A stretch of DNA of 64,000 nucleotides, from the NCBI RefSeq assembly GCF_020520285.1, contig NZ_CP084742.1, forward strand, positions 744,001-808,000, in the 5' to 3' direction. A program made the position numbers and the translations under genes. Numbering within the stretch: the stretch's first letter is position 1; every line of letters starts with the position of its first letter. Source of the stretch: Pseudomonas sp. L5B5. GTDB taxonomy: Bacteria; Pseudomonadota; Gammaproteobacteria; Pseudomonadales; Pseudomonadaceae. The notes under the pieces were generated by a model that was not told the DNA's origin, searched no databases, and saw only the letters and a program-made list of their open reading frames with translations. Shown here piece after piece: positions 8,897 to 17,462 of the stretch.

Positions 8897-9005
8897 AACC
8901 AGGATTCATGACCTGTTATTGAAGACAGGGAACATTGTTCCTTGCTGCAGATTCGACATTACTAACCTGAGCATTTCAACTAATGCACTATAGTGAGGTG
9001 GAAAC

Positions 9006-9314
9006 ATGCCTAGCAGAGCAGACATCGATAGTATTGTGAATCAATGCCTGGCCGAAAGCATCGCCAGCCAGAACAACAACATGTCAGCCGAAGACATGAA
9101 GAACATAACCATATATGGAGTGGATGGCCTGTTCGATTCACTGCAACTCGTAACACTGATGATGCGAATCGAGGAGTTGCTTGCCGACACGTTCGACTTG
9201 TCTGTTTCCCTGACATCCGATCGCGCCATTTCGCGAAAGGTCAGTCCCTTTCAAAGTCCGTCGACCCTGGCCGAATTCATCATGGAAGAAATACCCGCAC
9301 TGGAAGCCAACTAG
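9006..9314 (+). CDS. Free-standing acyl carrier protein
   Basis: This 102-aa acidic protein has the carrier signature LFDSLQLVTLMMRIEE, in which the DSL serine (about residue 43) would be phosphopantetheinylated, flanked by helices typical of a four-helix carrier domain. The N-terminus (MPSRADIDSIVNQCL) is the expected first helix. GAGGTGG lies upstream of the ATG. No phosphopantetheinyl transferase is encoded nearby, so a housekeeping enzyme would be needed. It is placed between the MaoC and the SDR and before an acyl-AMP ligase, as expected for a loading ligase/ACP pair. Confidence 0.85.
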   Translation: MPSRADIDSIVNQCLAESIASQNNNMSAEDMKNITIYGVDGLFDSLQLVTLMMRIEELLADTFDLSVSLTSDRAISRKVSPFQSPSTLAEFIMEEIPALEAN

Positions 9315-9323
9315 GAAAACTTC

Positions 9324-10022
9324 ATGCTGATCCTTGTAACGGGAACACGAACCGGTTTGGGTCGGATGCTGGTCAAGCACTTGATCGGAGAGGGGCATAC
9401 AGTCATTGGTTGTAGCCGCAGGGAAGGGGCCAGGATGCCTCCAGGCTACATCCATTTTAATCTGGACCTGACCGACCCAAAGTCGGTAACGGCAATGTTT
9501 CATGAAATAAGAAAGCGCTACGGCTTTATCGATGCACTTGTCAATAATGCCGGCACATCGATCATGGAGCCATTCTTGCTAAGCGACATGGAACACACGA
9601 AAAAGCTCTACGACCTGAATGTATTTTCGGTGATGCAATGCTGTCGCGAAGCGGTGAAGTTGCTGAAGAACAGCAGTAGTGGATCAGCGTCGATATTGAA
9701 CATTTCGTCGGTGGCCACGTTGTTTTCCCTGGAAGGGCAACTGGCCTATGCAACCAGTAAGGCAGCGATAGAGCAGTTCACTCGTTCTCTTAGCCGAGAG
9801 ATTGCACCCTTGAATATCCGGGTAAACACCTTGGGTCTGCCTCCTTTGAGAACGGCTCTTACCCGGACCCTGGGCAAGGACAAGGTCGAAGCACTCATCG
9901 CACGCCAGGCAATCAAGCGGCCTTGTGAGTTTCCGGATGTCGTGGGGCCGGTGGAGTTTTTTCTCTCCGGCGCGTCAAGTTTCGTCTCGGGTGAAACGCT
10001 TTACTTGGGAGGGGTCAGGTGA
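9324..10022 (+). CDS. Short-chain dehydrogenase/reductase (FabG-like)
   Basis: This 232-aa classical SDR has the cofactor motif TGTRTGLG near residue 6, NNAG near 73, the catalytic serine in NISSVAT, and YxxxK as YATSK near residue 138-142. All catalytic residues are present. The absence of the usual basic residue pattern does not allow a firm NADH/NADPH call. It probably reduces or oxidises a beta-hydroxy/keto acyl intermediate on the ACP. Its TGA overlaps the start of the acyl-AMP ligase, showing coupling. Confidence 0.88.
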   Translation: MLILVTGTRTGLGRMLVKHLIGEGHTVIGCSRREGARMPPGYIHFNLDLTDPKSVTAMFHEIRKRYGFIDALVNNAGTSIMEPFLLSDMEHTKKLYDLNVFSVMQCCREAVKLLKNSSSGSASILNISSVATLFSLEGQLAYATSKAAIEQFTRSLSREIAPLNIRVNTLGLPPLRTALTRTLGKDKVEALIARQAIKRPCEFPDVVGPVEFFLSGASSFVSGETLYLGGVR

Positions 10023-11374
10023 TGAATGCATGCTGGCTGGGTAGTCTGGAGGATAGAGGTGACCGTCGAGCATTGATCGACGGGGAAATCTCACTGTCGT
10101 ACAAGCAGGTGGCCCAGCAGGCCAGGGACCTGGCCAGATCCTTCATGCAGTCCGGTATCACCCCCGGGCAGGTCGTGATAGTGCATGGAAACTATTCGAT
10201 CAACAGCATCCTGGCCTTGCTGGCCCTGGCCGCCATCAAGGCGATAGTCGCACCGGTTACAAACCTCACGCCTTCCATCGAAGAAACACTGAAAGTCGCC
10301 TGCGACGCCAGCTTCCTGGTCACGGCCCTTGATGACATGACCGTCGTGCCCCTGGCTGGCCAGTCACGGCATCCTTTGTATCGTTCACTGCAGCAAAGCG
10401 GCATCGCGGGCTTGATCCTGCTGTCCAGTGGCAGCACCGGCAAACCCAAGGCAATTCTGCACAACCTGGATAACCTGATTGCTGAAAAGGACAAGCAATC
10501 CAGAGGCCGGCAGTTGGTGGTCATCTTGTTTCTGATGTTCGACCACATAGGCGGTGTGAATACGTTGGTCAACGTGCTGTTCTCCGGCAACTGCGCGGTC
10601 GTGGTGAGAGAGAGGACACCGGAGCGCGTATGCCGGGAGCTGGAGCGCCACAAAGTGCAGGTCTTGCCTGCCAACCCGACCTTTCTGAACCTGATACGTC
10701 TTGGAGATTTTCACCAGCGCCATGACCTGTCGGCATTGCGGCTCATTACCTACGGCACCGAAGCCATGCCGTTGCAGCTCCTGGTCCATCTGCGAGAGAT
10801 ATTTCCGCGGGTGCGGTTACTGCAGACCTTTGGCACCTCTGAAACAGGGATAGCCGGGACACAAAGCACGTCTTCCCAAAGCACGCGATTCAAGATAGTC
10901 GACGACAGTTTCGAATATCGCATTGTCGAGGGTGAGCTCCAGTTGAAGTCACCCGGTCAGTTCCTCGGTTATCTGAATGTCGAAAACACTTCGTTGACGG
11001 CGGATGGCTGGTTTCGCACCGGAGACCTGGCGGAGTCGGCCGGCAACGGCGAAATCCAGATCCTGGGGCGCATCAATGACGTGATCAATGTCGGAGGGGA
11101 GAAGGTCCTGCCACTTGAAATCGAGGCGTTGCTGCTTTCCTGCCCACAGGTCCTGGACTGTGTCGCCTACGGGGTCAATAACGCCATAACGGGGCAAGTT
11201 GTCGGGGTGAACATAAAACCTGCCTACCCGATCAGCAGTGATGGCCTGAGAAGGGCGGTGATGGATTTTCTCGCGGGCAAGCTGGAGAGATACAAGATGC
11301 CCGTGAAGATCAGAAAAGTTGATGAAATTGCTGTGTCGGAGAGATCGAAGAAGAAACGCAATATTGAGCTCTAA
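10022..11374 (+). CDS. Acyl-AMP ligase / AMP-dependent synthetase
   Basis: This 450-aa ANL-superfamily adenylating enzyme has the P-loop LLSSGSTGKPKAI near residue 137, TFGTSETG near 280, WFRTGD near 330, and INVGGEKVLPLEIE near 357. The C-terminal lysine region ends in SKKKRNIEL. It activates a carboxylic acid as acyl-adenylate and should load it on the adjacent ACP or CoA. It is short for the family (usually about 500-550 aa), lacking part of the N-terminal region, so it may be a stand-alone loading ligase. ATG at 10022 overlaps the SDR stop as TGATG; GTG at 10019 is an alternative. Confidence 0.88.
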   Translation: MNACWLGSLEDRGDRRALIDGEISLSYKQVAQQARDLARSFMQSGITPGQVVIVHGNYSINSILALLALAAIKAIVAPVTNLTPSIEETLKVACDASFLVTALDDMTVVPLAGQSRHPLYRSLQQSGIAGLILLSSGSTGKPKAILHNLDNLIAEKDKQSRGRQLVVILFLMFDHIGGVNTLVNVLFSGNCAVVVRERTPERVCRELERHKVQVLPANPTFLNLIRLGDFHQRHDLSALRLITYGTEAMPLQLLVHLREIFPRVRLLQTFGTSETGIAGTQSTSSQSTRFKIVDDSFEYRIVEGELQLKSPGQFLGYLNVENTSLTADGWFRTGDLAESAGNGEIQILGRINDVINVGGEKVLPLEIEALLLSCPQVLDCVAYGVNNAITGQVVGVNIKPAYPISSDGLRRAVMDFLAGKLERYKMPVKIRKVDEIAVSERSKKKRNIEL

Positions 11375-11397
11375 TCGCGACCTGAAGGAGAACAGGT

Positions 11398-13113
11398 ATG
11401 TTACCAAGCAATGTAGTGATCATTGGTGGTGGACCGGCCGGATCCGTGGCAGCACTGACTCTGCTTAAGTTGGGACACCAGGTCACCCTGTATGAAAAGG
11501 AGACATTTCCCCGATACCGGATAGGAGAGTCATTTCTTCCGGGGACCATGTCGATATTCAATCGATTGGGCTTGCAGGCGCTGATTGATGAAGCCCAGTT
11601 TGTCAAAAAGCCTTCGGCAACCTTTCTATGGGGGCAGAACCAGCCACCTTGGACCTTTTCCTTTTCAACCCCCAAGAGCACGGCTGAATGGGTGTTCGAT
11701 CATGCCATCCAGGTCAAGCGAGAAGTGTTCGATCACTTGCTCTTGAAGGAGGTCATCGCCCGAGGGGGCAAGGTTCATGAAGGGGCATCGGTCACCCATG
11801 TCGATTTGAGCGACCCCGAAACGGTGACGCTGGAAGTCCGCCAGGGCGACTCATCCTCGAAGGTCTCGGGAGACTATTTGATCGACGCCTCCGGCGCGAA
11901 CAGCATCCTTGCGCGACAACTGAAAATACGTCGCTATGACGAGTTTTATCGCAACCTGGCTGTATGGTCTTATTTCTCCTGCCCCGATCCCTTCCAGGGA
12001 GACCTGCGTGGAACCACGTTCTCGATCACCTTTGAAGACGGCTGGGTGTGGATGATTCCGCTGGAAGGAGACATCTACAGCGTCGGCGTGATCGTCGATG
12101 TCAGCAAGGTGGCCGAGATAAAGGAACTCGGCACCGAGGCGTTCTACCAACGCACATTGGCCAAATGCATCCGTGCCAAGGAACTGCTGGGCGATGCCGA
12201 GCAGATCGATGGGGTCAGGGTCGTGCGTGACTGGTCATACGACACCAGCACTTTCTCCGGCGGCCGTTTTTTCCTTTGTGGTGACGCTGCCTGTTTCACC
12301 GACCCGCTGTTTTCGCAAGGCGTGCACCTTGCCTCGCAGTCTGCTGTTTGCGCGGCGTCAGCGATCGACTATCTCTCACAGCACCCTGATGAACAGGCAA
12401 AAATCCATGAATGGTACAAAAGCACTTATGGCGAAACCTATGAGCAGTACCACGAATTCCTAGCGTCCTTTTATACCTATGCCTCTTTCACCGAGCCTGA
12501 TTCCGAGTTCTGGAACAAGCGCAGGATCGTGGAGAGTGAAGATGATCGTTTCAACCGACGCCAATGGTTCGATCAACTCTCGGACAAGGCCGACCAGGGA
12601 CATGAATGGGCAATTTCGGACTTCAAGGACCGAGCATCCACCATGATTGCACTGGGCCGACACAAGCGAAATGAGCTCTCGGATGCCTTTTCCGACGCAG
12701 AGTTGACCCCGATGAGGGTTGGCTGGATTGGCAAGTTGTTGAAGCAATTATCCAGCATTTCCGAATTCAGCTGGAATGGCGGGGCAGTGACCTTGCAGGA
12801 CTATTACAAGGTCAACCCGATGGATTTCAAGCTTGAACCCAAGGCAATACTGTCCAACGGCGAGAAGCGCATGACCAAGTACGCGGCAAGTCCCAAGGTC
12901 AGGGACATCTTTGCCGACTTGCTAAAGGAGAAGTTTGACTACAAGACCTTGATCAATCGCTTGAATGCGGTCGGGTACTCCGAACATGCCCTGCAAATGG
13001 TGATACGTCTTTTCGAGGCCGGTCTGTTGTCCGGGAAAAACGCCATGGGGGAAAAAGTTCATATACAAGATCGCCTGCGGTTCGATGGTGTAGGCATCGA
13101 GTACGAAGTCTGA
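11398..13113 (+). CDS. FAD-dependent halogenase-family enzyme (CmlS/PltA-like)
   Basis: This 571-aa flavoprotein begins with the FAD Rossmann motif GGGPAGS (residues 9-15). It has the flavin-halogenase signature GWVWMIPLEGD (WxWxIP, near residue 215) and the FAD motif GDAACFTDPLFSQGVHLA near 300. The length of about 570 aa with a C-terminal winged-helix-like extension (about 400-571) resembles CmlS of chloramphenicol biosynthesis more than the roughly 450-aa pyrrole halogenases such as PltA; I infer that from length and fold. Such enzymes chlorinate small acyl or carrier-bound substrates using FADH2, O2 and halide. No flavin reductase is encoded nearby. A hydroxylase or reductase role within the same superfamily is possible. 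AAGGAG lies 8 nt upstream. Confidence 0.8.
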   Translation: MLPSNVVIIGGGPAGSVAALTLLKLGHQVTLYEKETFPRYRIGESFLPGTMSIFNRLGLQALIDEAQFVKKPSATFLWGQNQPPWTFSFSTPKSTAEWVFDHAIQVKREVFDHLLLKEVIARGGKVHEGASVTHVDLSDPETVTLEVRQGDSSSKVSGDYLIDASGANSILARQLKIRRYDEFYRNLAVWSYFSCPDPFQGDLRGTTFSITFEDGWVWMIPLEGDIYSVGVIVDVSKVAEIKELGTEAFYQRTLAKCIRAKELLGDAEQIDGVRVVRDWSYDTSTFSGGRFFLCGDAACFTDPLFSQGVHLASQSAVCAASAIDYLSQHPDEQAKIHEWYKSTYGETYEQYHEFLASFYTYASFTEPDSEFWNKRRIVESEDDRFNRRQWFDQLSDKADQGHEWAISDFKDRASTMIALGRHKRNELSDAFSDAELTPMRVGWIGKLLKQLSSISEFSWNGGAVTLQDYYKVNPMDFKLEPKAILSNGEKRMTKYAASPKVRDIFADLLKEKFDYKTLINRLNAVGYSEHALQMVIRLFEAGLLSGKNAMGEKVHIQDRLRFDGVGIEYEV

Positions 13114-13207
13114 CTCATACCGCCAACCTTGGATGCTATCGAGCGCAGTTTCCCCGAGTGATGACACGTGATTTGTTTTTGGCATTCTCAATCTTCTGGA
13201 GATCCAA

Positions 13208-14038
13208 ATGAAAATCGATGAAGAGTTTGAAAGACACTACGCCAGGCCTGATCTGGAGCAGAAGATCCTGACGGCGCTGCGAGCCAGTGGGAAGGATCCG
13301 GACAGGCTGGGTTTCGAGGACCTGGCACCGGTGGACGAGATCCACATCGGCGGGCGCCAGGCGACTGCCGACCTGGCCGACAGGCTGGGGCTACAGGCCG
13401 ACATGAAAGTACTGGATGTCGGTTGCGGATTGGGCGGGGCCACTCGCTACTTCGCCAGCACCTTCGGTTGTGAAGTCCATGGCATAGACCTGGCGCCCGA
13501 CTACATCAACGCGGCGTCGACACTGGCCGCCCGGATAAATGGAGGACTCAAGGTCAGCTACCAGCAGGCCAGTGCACTGGCGCTGCCTTTCCCCGATGAT
13601 TTTTGCGACGTCGTGACGATGTTGCACGTAGGGATGAACATTGCGGACAAGCCGTTGTTGTTCAGTGAAATCGGGCGGGTACTGAAGCCTGGCGGCAAGC
13701 TGGGGATCTACGACGTGATGCGTGTCGGGGAGGGCAAGGTCCTGTATCCGGTTCCCTGGGCGTCGAACCCGAGTACGGATTTTGTGGCCCCCCTGGATGA
13801 TTATCTGGTGCACCTGAAAAACGCGGGGTTCACGGTGGTCAGTGAAACAGACCGCTGGGAGTTTGGCGTGGCGTATTTTGACCACTTGCGAAACCTGAAT
13901 CTGGAACAGGGGGTATCACCACTCGGGCTGCATATTTCATTCGGTACCACGGCCATGCGGCAGATGGTCAATATCTCGACACTGATCAAGAACCGAGTGC
14001 TCAGCCCTGTTGAGCTCGTATGCAAACTGGCCAGATGA
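13208..14038 (+). CDS. Class I SAM methyltransferase (O/C-methyltransferase)
   Basis: This 276-aa protein has motif I LDVGCGLGGATRYFA (about residues 68-82), motif II GIDLAPDYINAA and motif III ALPFPDDFCDVVTMLHVG. It resembles ubiquinone/sarcosine-type small-molecule methyltransferases. ATG at 13208 is preceded by a GGAGATCC stretch. It lies 94 bp after the halogenase gene and 8 bp before the second MaoC, so it belongs to the operon. It probably methylates a hydroxyl, carboxyl or carbon of the product. Acceptor unknown. Confidence 0.85.
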   Translation: MKIDEEFERHYARPDLEQKILTALRASGKDPDRLGFEDLAPVDEIHIGGRQATADLADRLGLQADMKVLDVGCGLGGATRYFASTFGCEVHGIDLAPDYINAASTLAARINGGLKVSYQQASALALPFPDDFCDVVTMLHVGMNIADKPLLFSEIGRVLKPGGKLGIYDVMRVGEGKVLYPVPWASNPSTDFVAPLDDYLVHLKNAGFTVVSETDRWEFGVAYFDHLRNLNLEQGVSPLGLHISFGTTAMRQMVNISTLIKNRVLSPVELVCKLAR

Positions 14039-14046
14039 GGCAGGCG

Positions 14047-14505
14047 ATGAGTGATCATGATGATGTGTATTTCGAAGACTTTGCCAAAGGGCAGGTCTTC
14101 ACCCTGGGCAGCGCGGTGGTCACCGAATCCGGGATCATCGATTTTGGCCGCGAGTTCGATCCCCAGTCCTTCCATATCGACCCAGTCGCGGCGATCGATT
14201 CACCGATGGGAGGGCTGGTTGCCAGCGGTTTTCATACACTCGCCCTGAGCTTCCGGTTGTTCATCGACCTGGGGTTGCTGCGGGCCTGCAGCGTGGGAGG
14301 CGCGAGCTTGAACGATGTGCGTTGGACGAAGGCTGTTCGCCCGGACGACCTCATCAGTGGTTCGGTCACGGTTCGCGACGTTCGCAACATCCCGCTGCCT
14401 GGCAATCGAGGCCTGGCCCAGTTTTCTTTCGAGATCATCAACCAAGCCCATGAGCGGGTCTTGTCCTACCTGGCGACGATCGTGCTGAAAGGGCGCGGGG
14501 CCTGA
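14047..14505 (+). CDS. MaoC-like hydratase/dehydratase 2
   Basis: This 152-aa hot-dog protein has the catalytic motif FDPQSFHIDPVAA (about residues 37-49) and GLVASGFHTLALSFRLF, the same layout as the first MaoC of the operon (8411-8896). ATG at 14047 is chosen because GAGGCAGG lies immediately upstream and the start falls after the methyltransferase stop; an earlier in-frame ATG at 14020 would overlap that gene. Two MaoC subunits in one cluster can form a heterodimer in which only one active site works, but both copies here keep Asp and His. Confidence 0.88.
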   Translation: MSDHDDVYFEDFAKGQVFTLGSAVVTESGIIDFGREFDPQSFHIDPVAAIDSPMGGLVASGFHTLALSFRLFIDLGLLRACSVGGASLNDVRWTKAVRPDDLISGSVTVRDVRNIPLPGNRGLAQFSFEIINQAHERVLSYLATIVLKGRGA

Positions 14506-14559
14506 GTAACCCGCCCAGCCCAGGGAACTCGATGGTACCTGGCGGGTGAGGGCGCCCGA

Positions 14560-15006
14560 CTACGACAAGGACAGCTGCATGTCCCAGCAGTCCAGGCCTG
14601 GGCCATGGCCGTCAGGCGTCACCTCGAGCAGCACGAATCCCAGGCCGGCATAAAAGCCCTGGCTGTGCTGGCTGGTGCTGAGGCGTACGGTACTGGCCAG
14701 GCCTTGTTCACGGATGGCCAGCAGCCGGGCTTCAGTCAGTAGGCGCCCCAGGCCTTGTCCGTGCAGAGTCTGGTCGACCATGCCCCAGCACAGACTGGCG
14801 GTTGACGTGCCTGCGCGCAGGGCATGGCCACCGCAGGCAACTATCCGCCCATCACGTTCGATGACCAGCAGGTTGCGTGGCGAGTGTTCGAGAAAATTCA
14901 GGAAGTCTGGCCGCTCCAGTGGATCGAAGAAGGCCGGGGTATTGCTGTCGAACAGTTGCAGGCAGGCGTTCAGGTCGCTGCTGACAAAGGGCCGCATGAG
15001 GTTCAT
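14560..15006 (-). CDS. GNAT acetyltransferase
   Basis: This 148-aa GNAT-fold protein has the acetyl-CoA loop GQGLGRLLTEARLL near residue 85-98 and the C-terminal SQGFYAGLGFVLLEVTPDG. It converges on the biosynthetic operon with a gap of about 54 bp. Its start region has no good Shine-Dalgarno and is immediately preceded by a 13-bp perfect hairpin (15020-15055), so translation may depend on read-through from the desaturase transcript or on structural control. Substrate unknown. Not obviously part of the biosynthesis. Confidence 0.8.
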   Translation of the reverse strand: MNLMRPFVSSDLNACLQLFDSNTPAFFDPLERPDFLNFLEHSPRNLLVIERDGRIVACGGHALRAGTSTASLCWGMVDQTLHGQGLGRLLTEARLLAIREQGLASTVRLSTSQHSQGFYAGLGFVLLEVTPDGHGPGLDCWDMQLSLS

Positions 15007-15019
15007 GGCAATCGATATC

Positions 15020-15055
15020 GGGCGAAAGATCCCGGATGTTCAGGATCTTTCGCCC
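15020..15055 (-). terminator. Perfect 13-bp hairpin between desaturase and GNAT genes
   Basis: GGGCGAAAGATCC (15020-15032) pairs perfectly with GGATCTTTCGCCC (15043-15055) around a 10-nt loop. It lies 6 bp after the desaturase stop and 13 bp before the GNAT ATG. On the minus strand no T-run follows, so it is not a canonical intrinsic terminator. It may instead protect the 3' end of the desaturase mRNA or fold over the GNAT start. Confidence 0.55.
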
Positions 15056-15061
15056 GGGAGG

Positions 15062-16060
15062 TCAAGCCCGGCGATCGAAGAAGTGCCCCATCAACTTCAG
15101 CAGCGGCCGGCGGCGGTTGGTCCAGGCGAAATCCCACTCGCTGACCTGCGAATCCCCAGGGTGCTGTTCATGCTGGTGCAGCAGCTTGTGGGCTTCGGCC
15201 AGCCGGTACCAGGGCACGGAAGGGAAGGCGTGGTGCACGATATGCAGGTTGAAGTTGAGGATGACGAAACGTGACCAGAGCGGCAGGTTCTTGCAGTCAT
15301 GGGACACACGATCCTGTTCCCAGTACTGCAAGCGATCGGCATCCTTGGACTGCAGCGGCGCCTCGGCATGGTGTGGCAGGTTCAGCAGCTCCACCATGAA
15401 GAACAGGAACAGCCAGATGATCAGGTAGAACAGCACCAGGTCGGCCAGGTGCCCGAAGTACAGTGCCACGCCGGCCATGGCCAGGTAGGCCACCAGGTAC
15501 AGGCGAGCAAAACGGATTTCCTTGAGGATGCGCGCCGAGTGATCGCCCTTGGCCCGGGCGATGAAGGGCGCGCGCCAGTTCAGCAGGAAATGGTTGGCAG
15601 CGATCATCGGGATCCAGTGTTTCCACATGAACTCCAGGGTCCGTTCCTGTTTCTTGGTCATGACCGAGAACTTCTCGATCATGCCGCGGTTCTCCGGATC
15701 GTTGAGCGGGTGCGAGGTCCAGGTATGGTGGGCCGTGTGGAAACGGCGCCGAACCAGGAAGGGCAAGGCAATCATCCAGCCACTGCAATGCCCGATGAAG
15801 TTGTTGACGCTGCGGTTTTCCGAAATCGCGCCGTGCAGCGCCTCATGCAGGATCAGGTAGACCTGCAGGGTGGCCACCCCGGCCAGCACCAGGCCCAACA
15901 GCTGGAGCGCAGTGGATGAGCTGATCCAGAGGTTCCAGGCCAGCACCAGGATCATCAGGTCGGCGATCCACAACATGACAGTCCAGGGCTCCTTCGCGCC
16001 GTCTGGAATTTCTTTTCGAACCTTGAGCCATTGTTCTTTTGTCACTTCTTGATTCTCCAA
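15062..16060 (-). CDS. Membrane fatty-acid desaturase
   Basis: This 332-aa membrane protein has the three histidine clusters of integral membrane di-iron desaturases: HEALHG near residue 72, RRFHTAHHTW near 106, and NLHIVHHAFP near 271. Four hydrophobic spans lie between and around them. It should introduce a double bond into an acyl-lipid or acyl chain. It is the last gene of a minus-strand operon with an N-acyltransferase-like gene and a 40-aa peptide gene, which suggests a dedicated unsaturated acyl product rather than bulk lipid desaturation. The start context has no strong Shine-Dalgarno and lies 35 bp after the upstream stop. Confidence 0.88.
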   Translation of the reverse strand: MENQEVTKEQWLKVRKEIPDGAKEPWTVMLWIADLMILVLAWNLWISSSTALQLLGLVLAGVATLQVYLILHEALHGAISENRSVNNFIGHCSGWMIALPFLVRRRFHTAHHTWTSHPLNDPENRGMIEKFSVMTKKQERTLEFMWKHWIPMIAANHFLLNWRAPFIARAKGDHSARILKEIRFARLYLVAYLAMAGVALYFGHLADLVLFYLIIWLFLFFMVELLNLPHHAEAPLQSKDADRLQYWEQDRVSHDCKNLPLWSRFVILNFNLHIVHHAFPSVPWYRLAEAHKLLHQHEQHPGDSQVSEWDFAWTNRRRPLLKLMGHFFDRRA

Positions 16061-16095
16061 TAGTCATCCGCGAAGGGATGCGGGTACTCGACGGA

Positions 16096-17175
16096 TTAGA
16101 CGGCGACACGCGGGGCAAGGCCCGGTCGGATACCGCACAGGGTGTCGCCGAGCCTTGCGTAGGCCTGGTCGAAAAAGGCGACATCTTCATCGAAGCCATG
16201 GCTGCGCGGAGCCTGGGCAAACTTCTGCCATACCAGGGTGATGCAGTCGTAGCGAGCGCCGCCTTGCAGGTGCCAGGCCGGCAGGTAGGCGGTCATTGCA
16301 AAACCCTGCTGCATCAGGCCACCGAACAATTCCAGTTTGTCGGCCAGCACCTGGACACTCACGTATTCGACTTCCTTGTGGGTTTGCAGGAGCGACGCGA
16401 GCTCCTGCAGCACTTCACGTTCGGTGGGATAGCTACCCACGTGCCCGGACACCATCAGCGCATTGGCCTCAGGGTCCAGGGTGTACAGCAACTGACCGTG
16501 GCGCTCGGTTCCCGGAGCACCGCTCAGGTAGGTGTGTGGGTAGGCGCCCAGCACCGGCTCCAGTTGCAACGAGGCATACAGGTATTGGCTGATGAAATCG
16601 GTCTCGCAGGCCCTGGCATACCATGGGGCAATATGGACGAAGCCCTCCTGGGTCGGCGGGTGGATGGCGGTCAGGTGGTATTCCCGGATGCCATCGACCT
16701 TGTTTGGGCCTCCGTCGTGGCCAACCAGCACCGCTGGCTTGATCTTCTTCATCACCGAGTGGATGGCGATGTTGCGAGGGGTGTAGTAGCCCAGTTCGAT
16801 GGGTTCTGGCCGGTGGTCTTCCAGGCTGAGCCTGATCAGGTTGGAAATCGCGCCGCCGCGCCGGGCGTCTGGATGAATCACTCCGTAACCGACTTCCCAG
16901 GACTGATTCCATGGGCGGCTGGTGATACAGGCGCAACCCTGCAGCGCAGTCTTGTTCGCGACGACGAACCAGCGCTGCTGCGCACAGTTCATCGAGTTAC
17001 GGATATAGGCCGGACTCTGGCATGGATGGGTCGTGTGCCCGTAGACGATCTGGAACAGTTCGGCGAGGCCATCGATGTCTTCGACGGTACCGGGGCGGAA
17101 CTCAAATGCATCGGTTTTGGGCTCGATACCCAAAGGCTTGGAAACAGCTGTTTCCAGATAGCTTGTTGTGGTCAT
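16096..17175 (-). CDS. GNAT-fold N-acyltransferase-like protein
   Basis: This 359-aa protein has a two-part GNAT appearance. An N-terminal segment (FEFRPGTVEDIDGLAELF) is followed by an acyl-CoA loop-like HPDARRGGAISNLIRLSLE near residue 125. The C-terminal half has a second helical/strand region resembling a duplicated GNAT domain. I recognise no closer family. ATG at 17175 is chosen over an upstream weak start because the alignable region starts soon after. Located between the small peptide gene and the desaturase, it is a good candidate for an enzyme that acylates an amine or amino acid. The function is inference from fold and context. Confidence 0.6.
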   Translation of the reverse strand: MTTTSYLETAVSKPLGIEPKTDAFEFRPGTVEDIDGLAELFQIVYGHTTHPCQSPAYIRNSMNCAQQRWFVVANKTALQGCACITSRPWNQSWEVGYGVIHPDARRGGAISNLIRLSLEDHRPEPIELGYYTPRNIAIHSVMKKIKPAVLVGHDGGPNKVDGIREYHLTAIHPPTQEGFVHIAPWYARACETDFISQYLYASLQLEPVLGAYPHTYLSGAPGTERHGQLLYTLDPEANALMVSGHVGSYPTEREVLQELASLLQTHKEVEYVSVQVLADKLELFGGLMQQGFAMTAYLPAWHLQGGARYDCITLVWQKFAQAPRSHGFDEDVAFFDQAYARLGDTLCGIRPGLAPRVAV

Positions 17176-17268
17176 GGCACACCAGGTTGACTTTGTTCGG
17201 GGCACGCGAAAGCGGTGACTGCATTGGGCATGTCACAGGCTCGTGGATGGATGCTCGAATCGTGGTGG

Positions 17269-17391
17269 TTAGCGGTCGCCGTCGCGTCGTGAAAGACGCA
17301 GGCAGGAGGTGAGGGCGGTGATCAGCAGCCAGGGCAGGGGAGTATCAGGCCCGCTGTGCTGGAAATGTGCATCATCCTTGATCTGGTACAT
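17269..17391 (-). CDS. 40-aa hydrophobic peptide leading the acyltransferase-desaturase operon
   Basis: A short ORF begins MYQIKDDAHFQHSG and continues with a hydrophobic core PLPWLLITALTSCLRL, ending in a basic tail RRDGDR. AGGAG lies 6 nt upstream of the ATG, the best ribosome-binding site in this operon. It is the first gene after the palindrome-bearing promoter region, 93 bp ahead of the GNAT-like gene. It has a single Cys. It could be a small membrane regulator, a leader peptide, or the substrate of the acyltransferase. No homologue is recognised; the evidence for its being real is the ribosome-binding site and position. Confidence 0.5.
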   Translation of the reverse strand: MYQIKDDAHFQHSGPDTPLPWLLITALTSCLRLSRRDGDR

Positions 17392-17462
17392 CTACAACTC
17401 CTGTTCATGGCTCGATGACTTTGCCGGGCAGCTGGAATCCTTCCAGTCTGCTGCGCGTGCAC

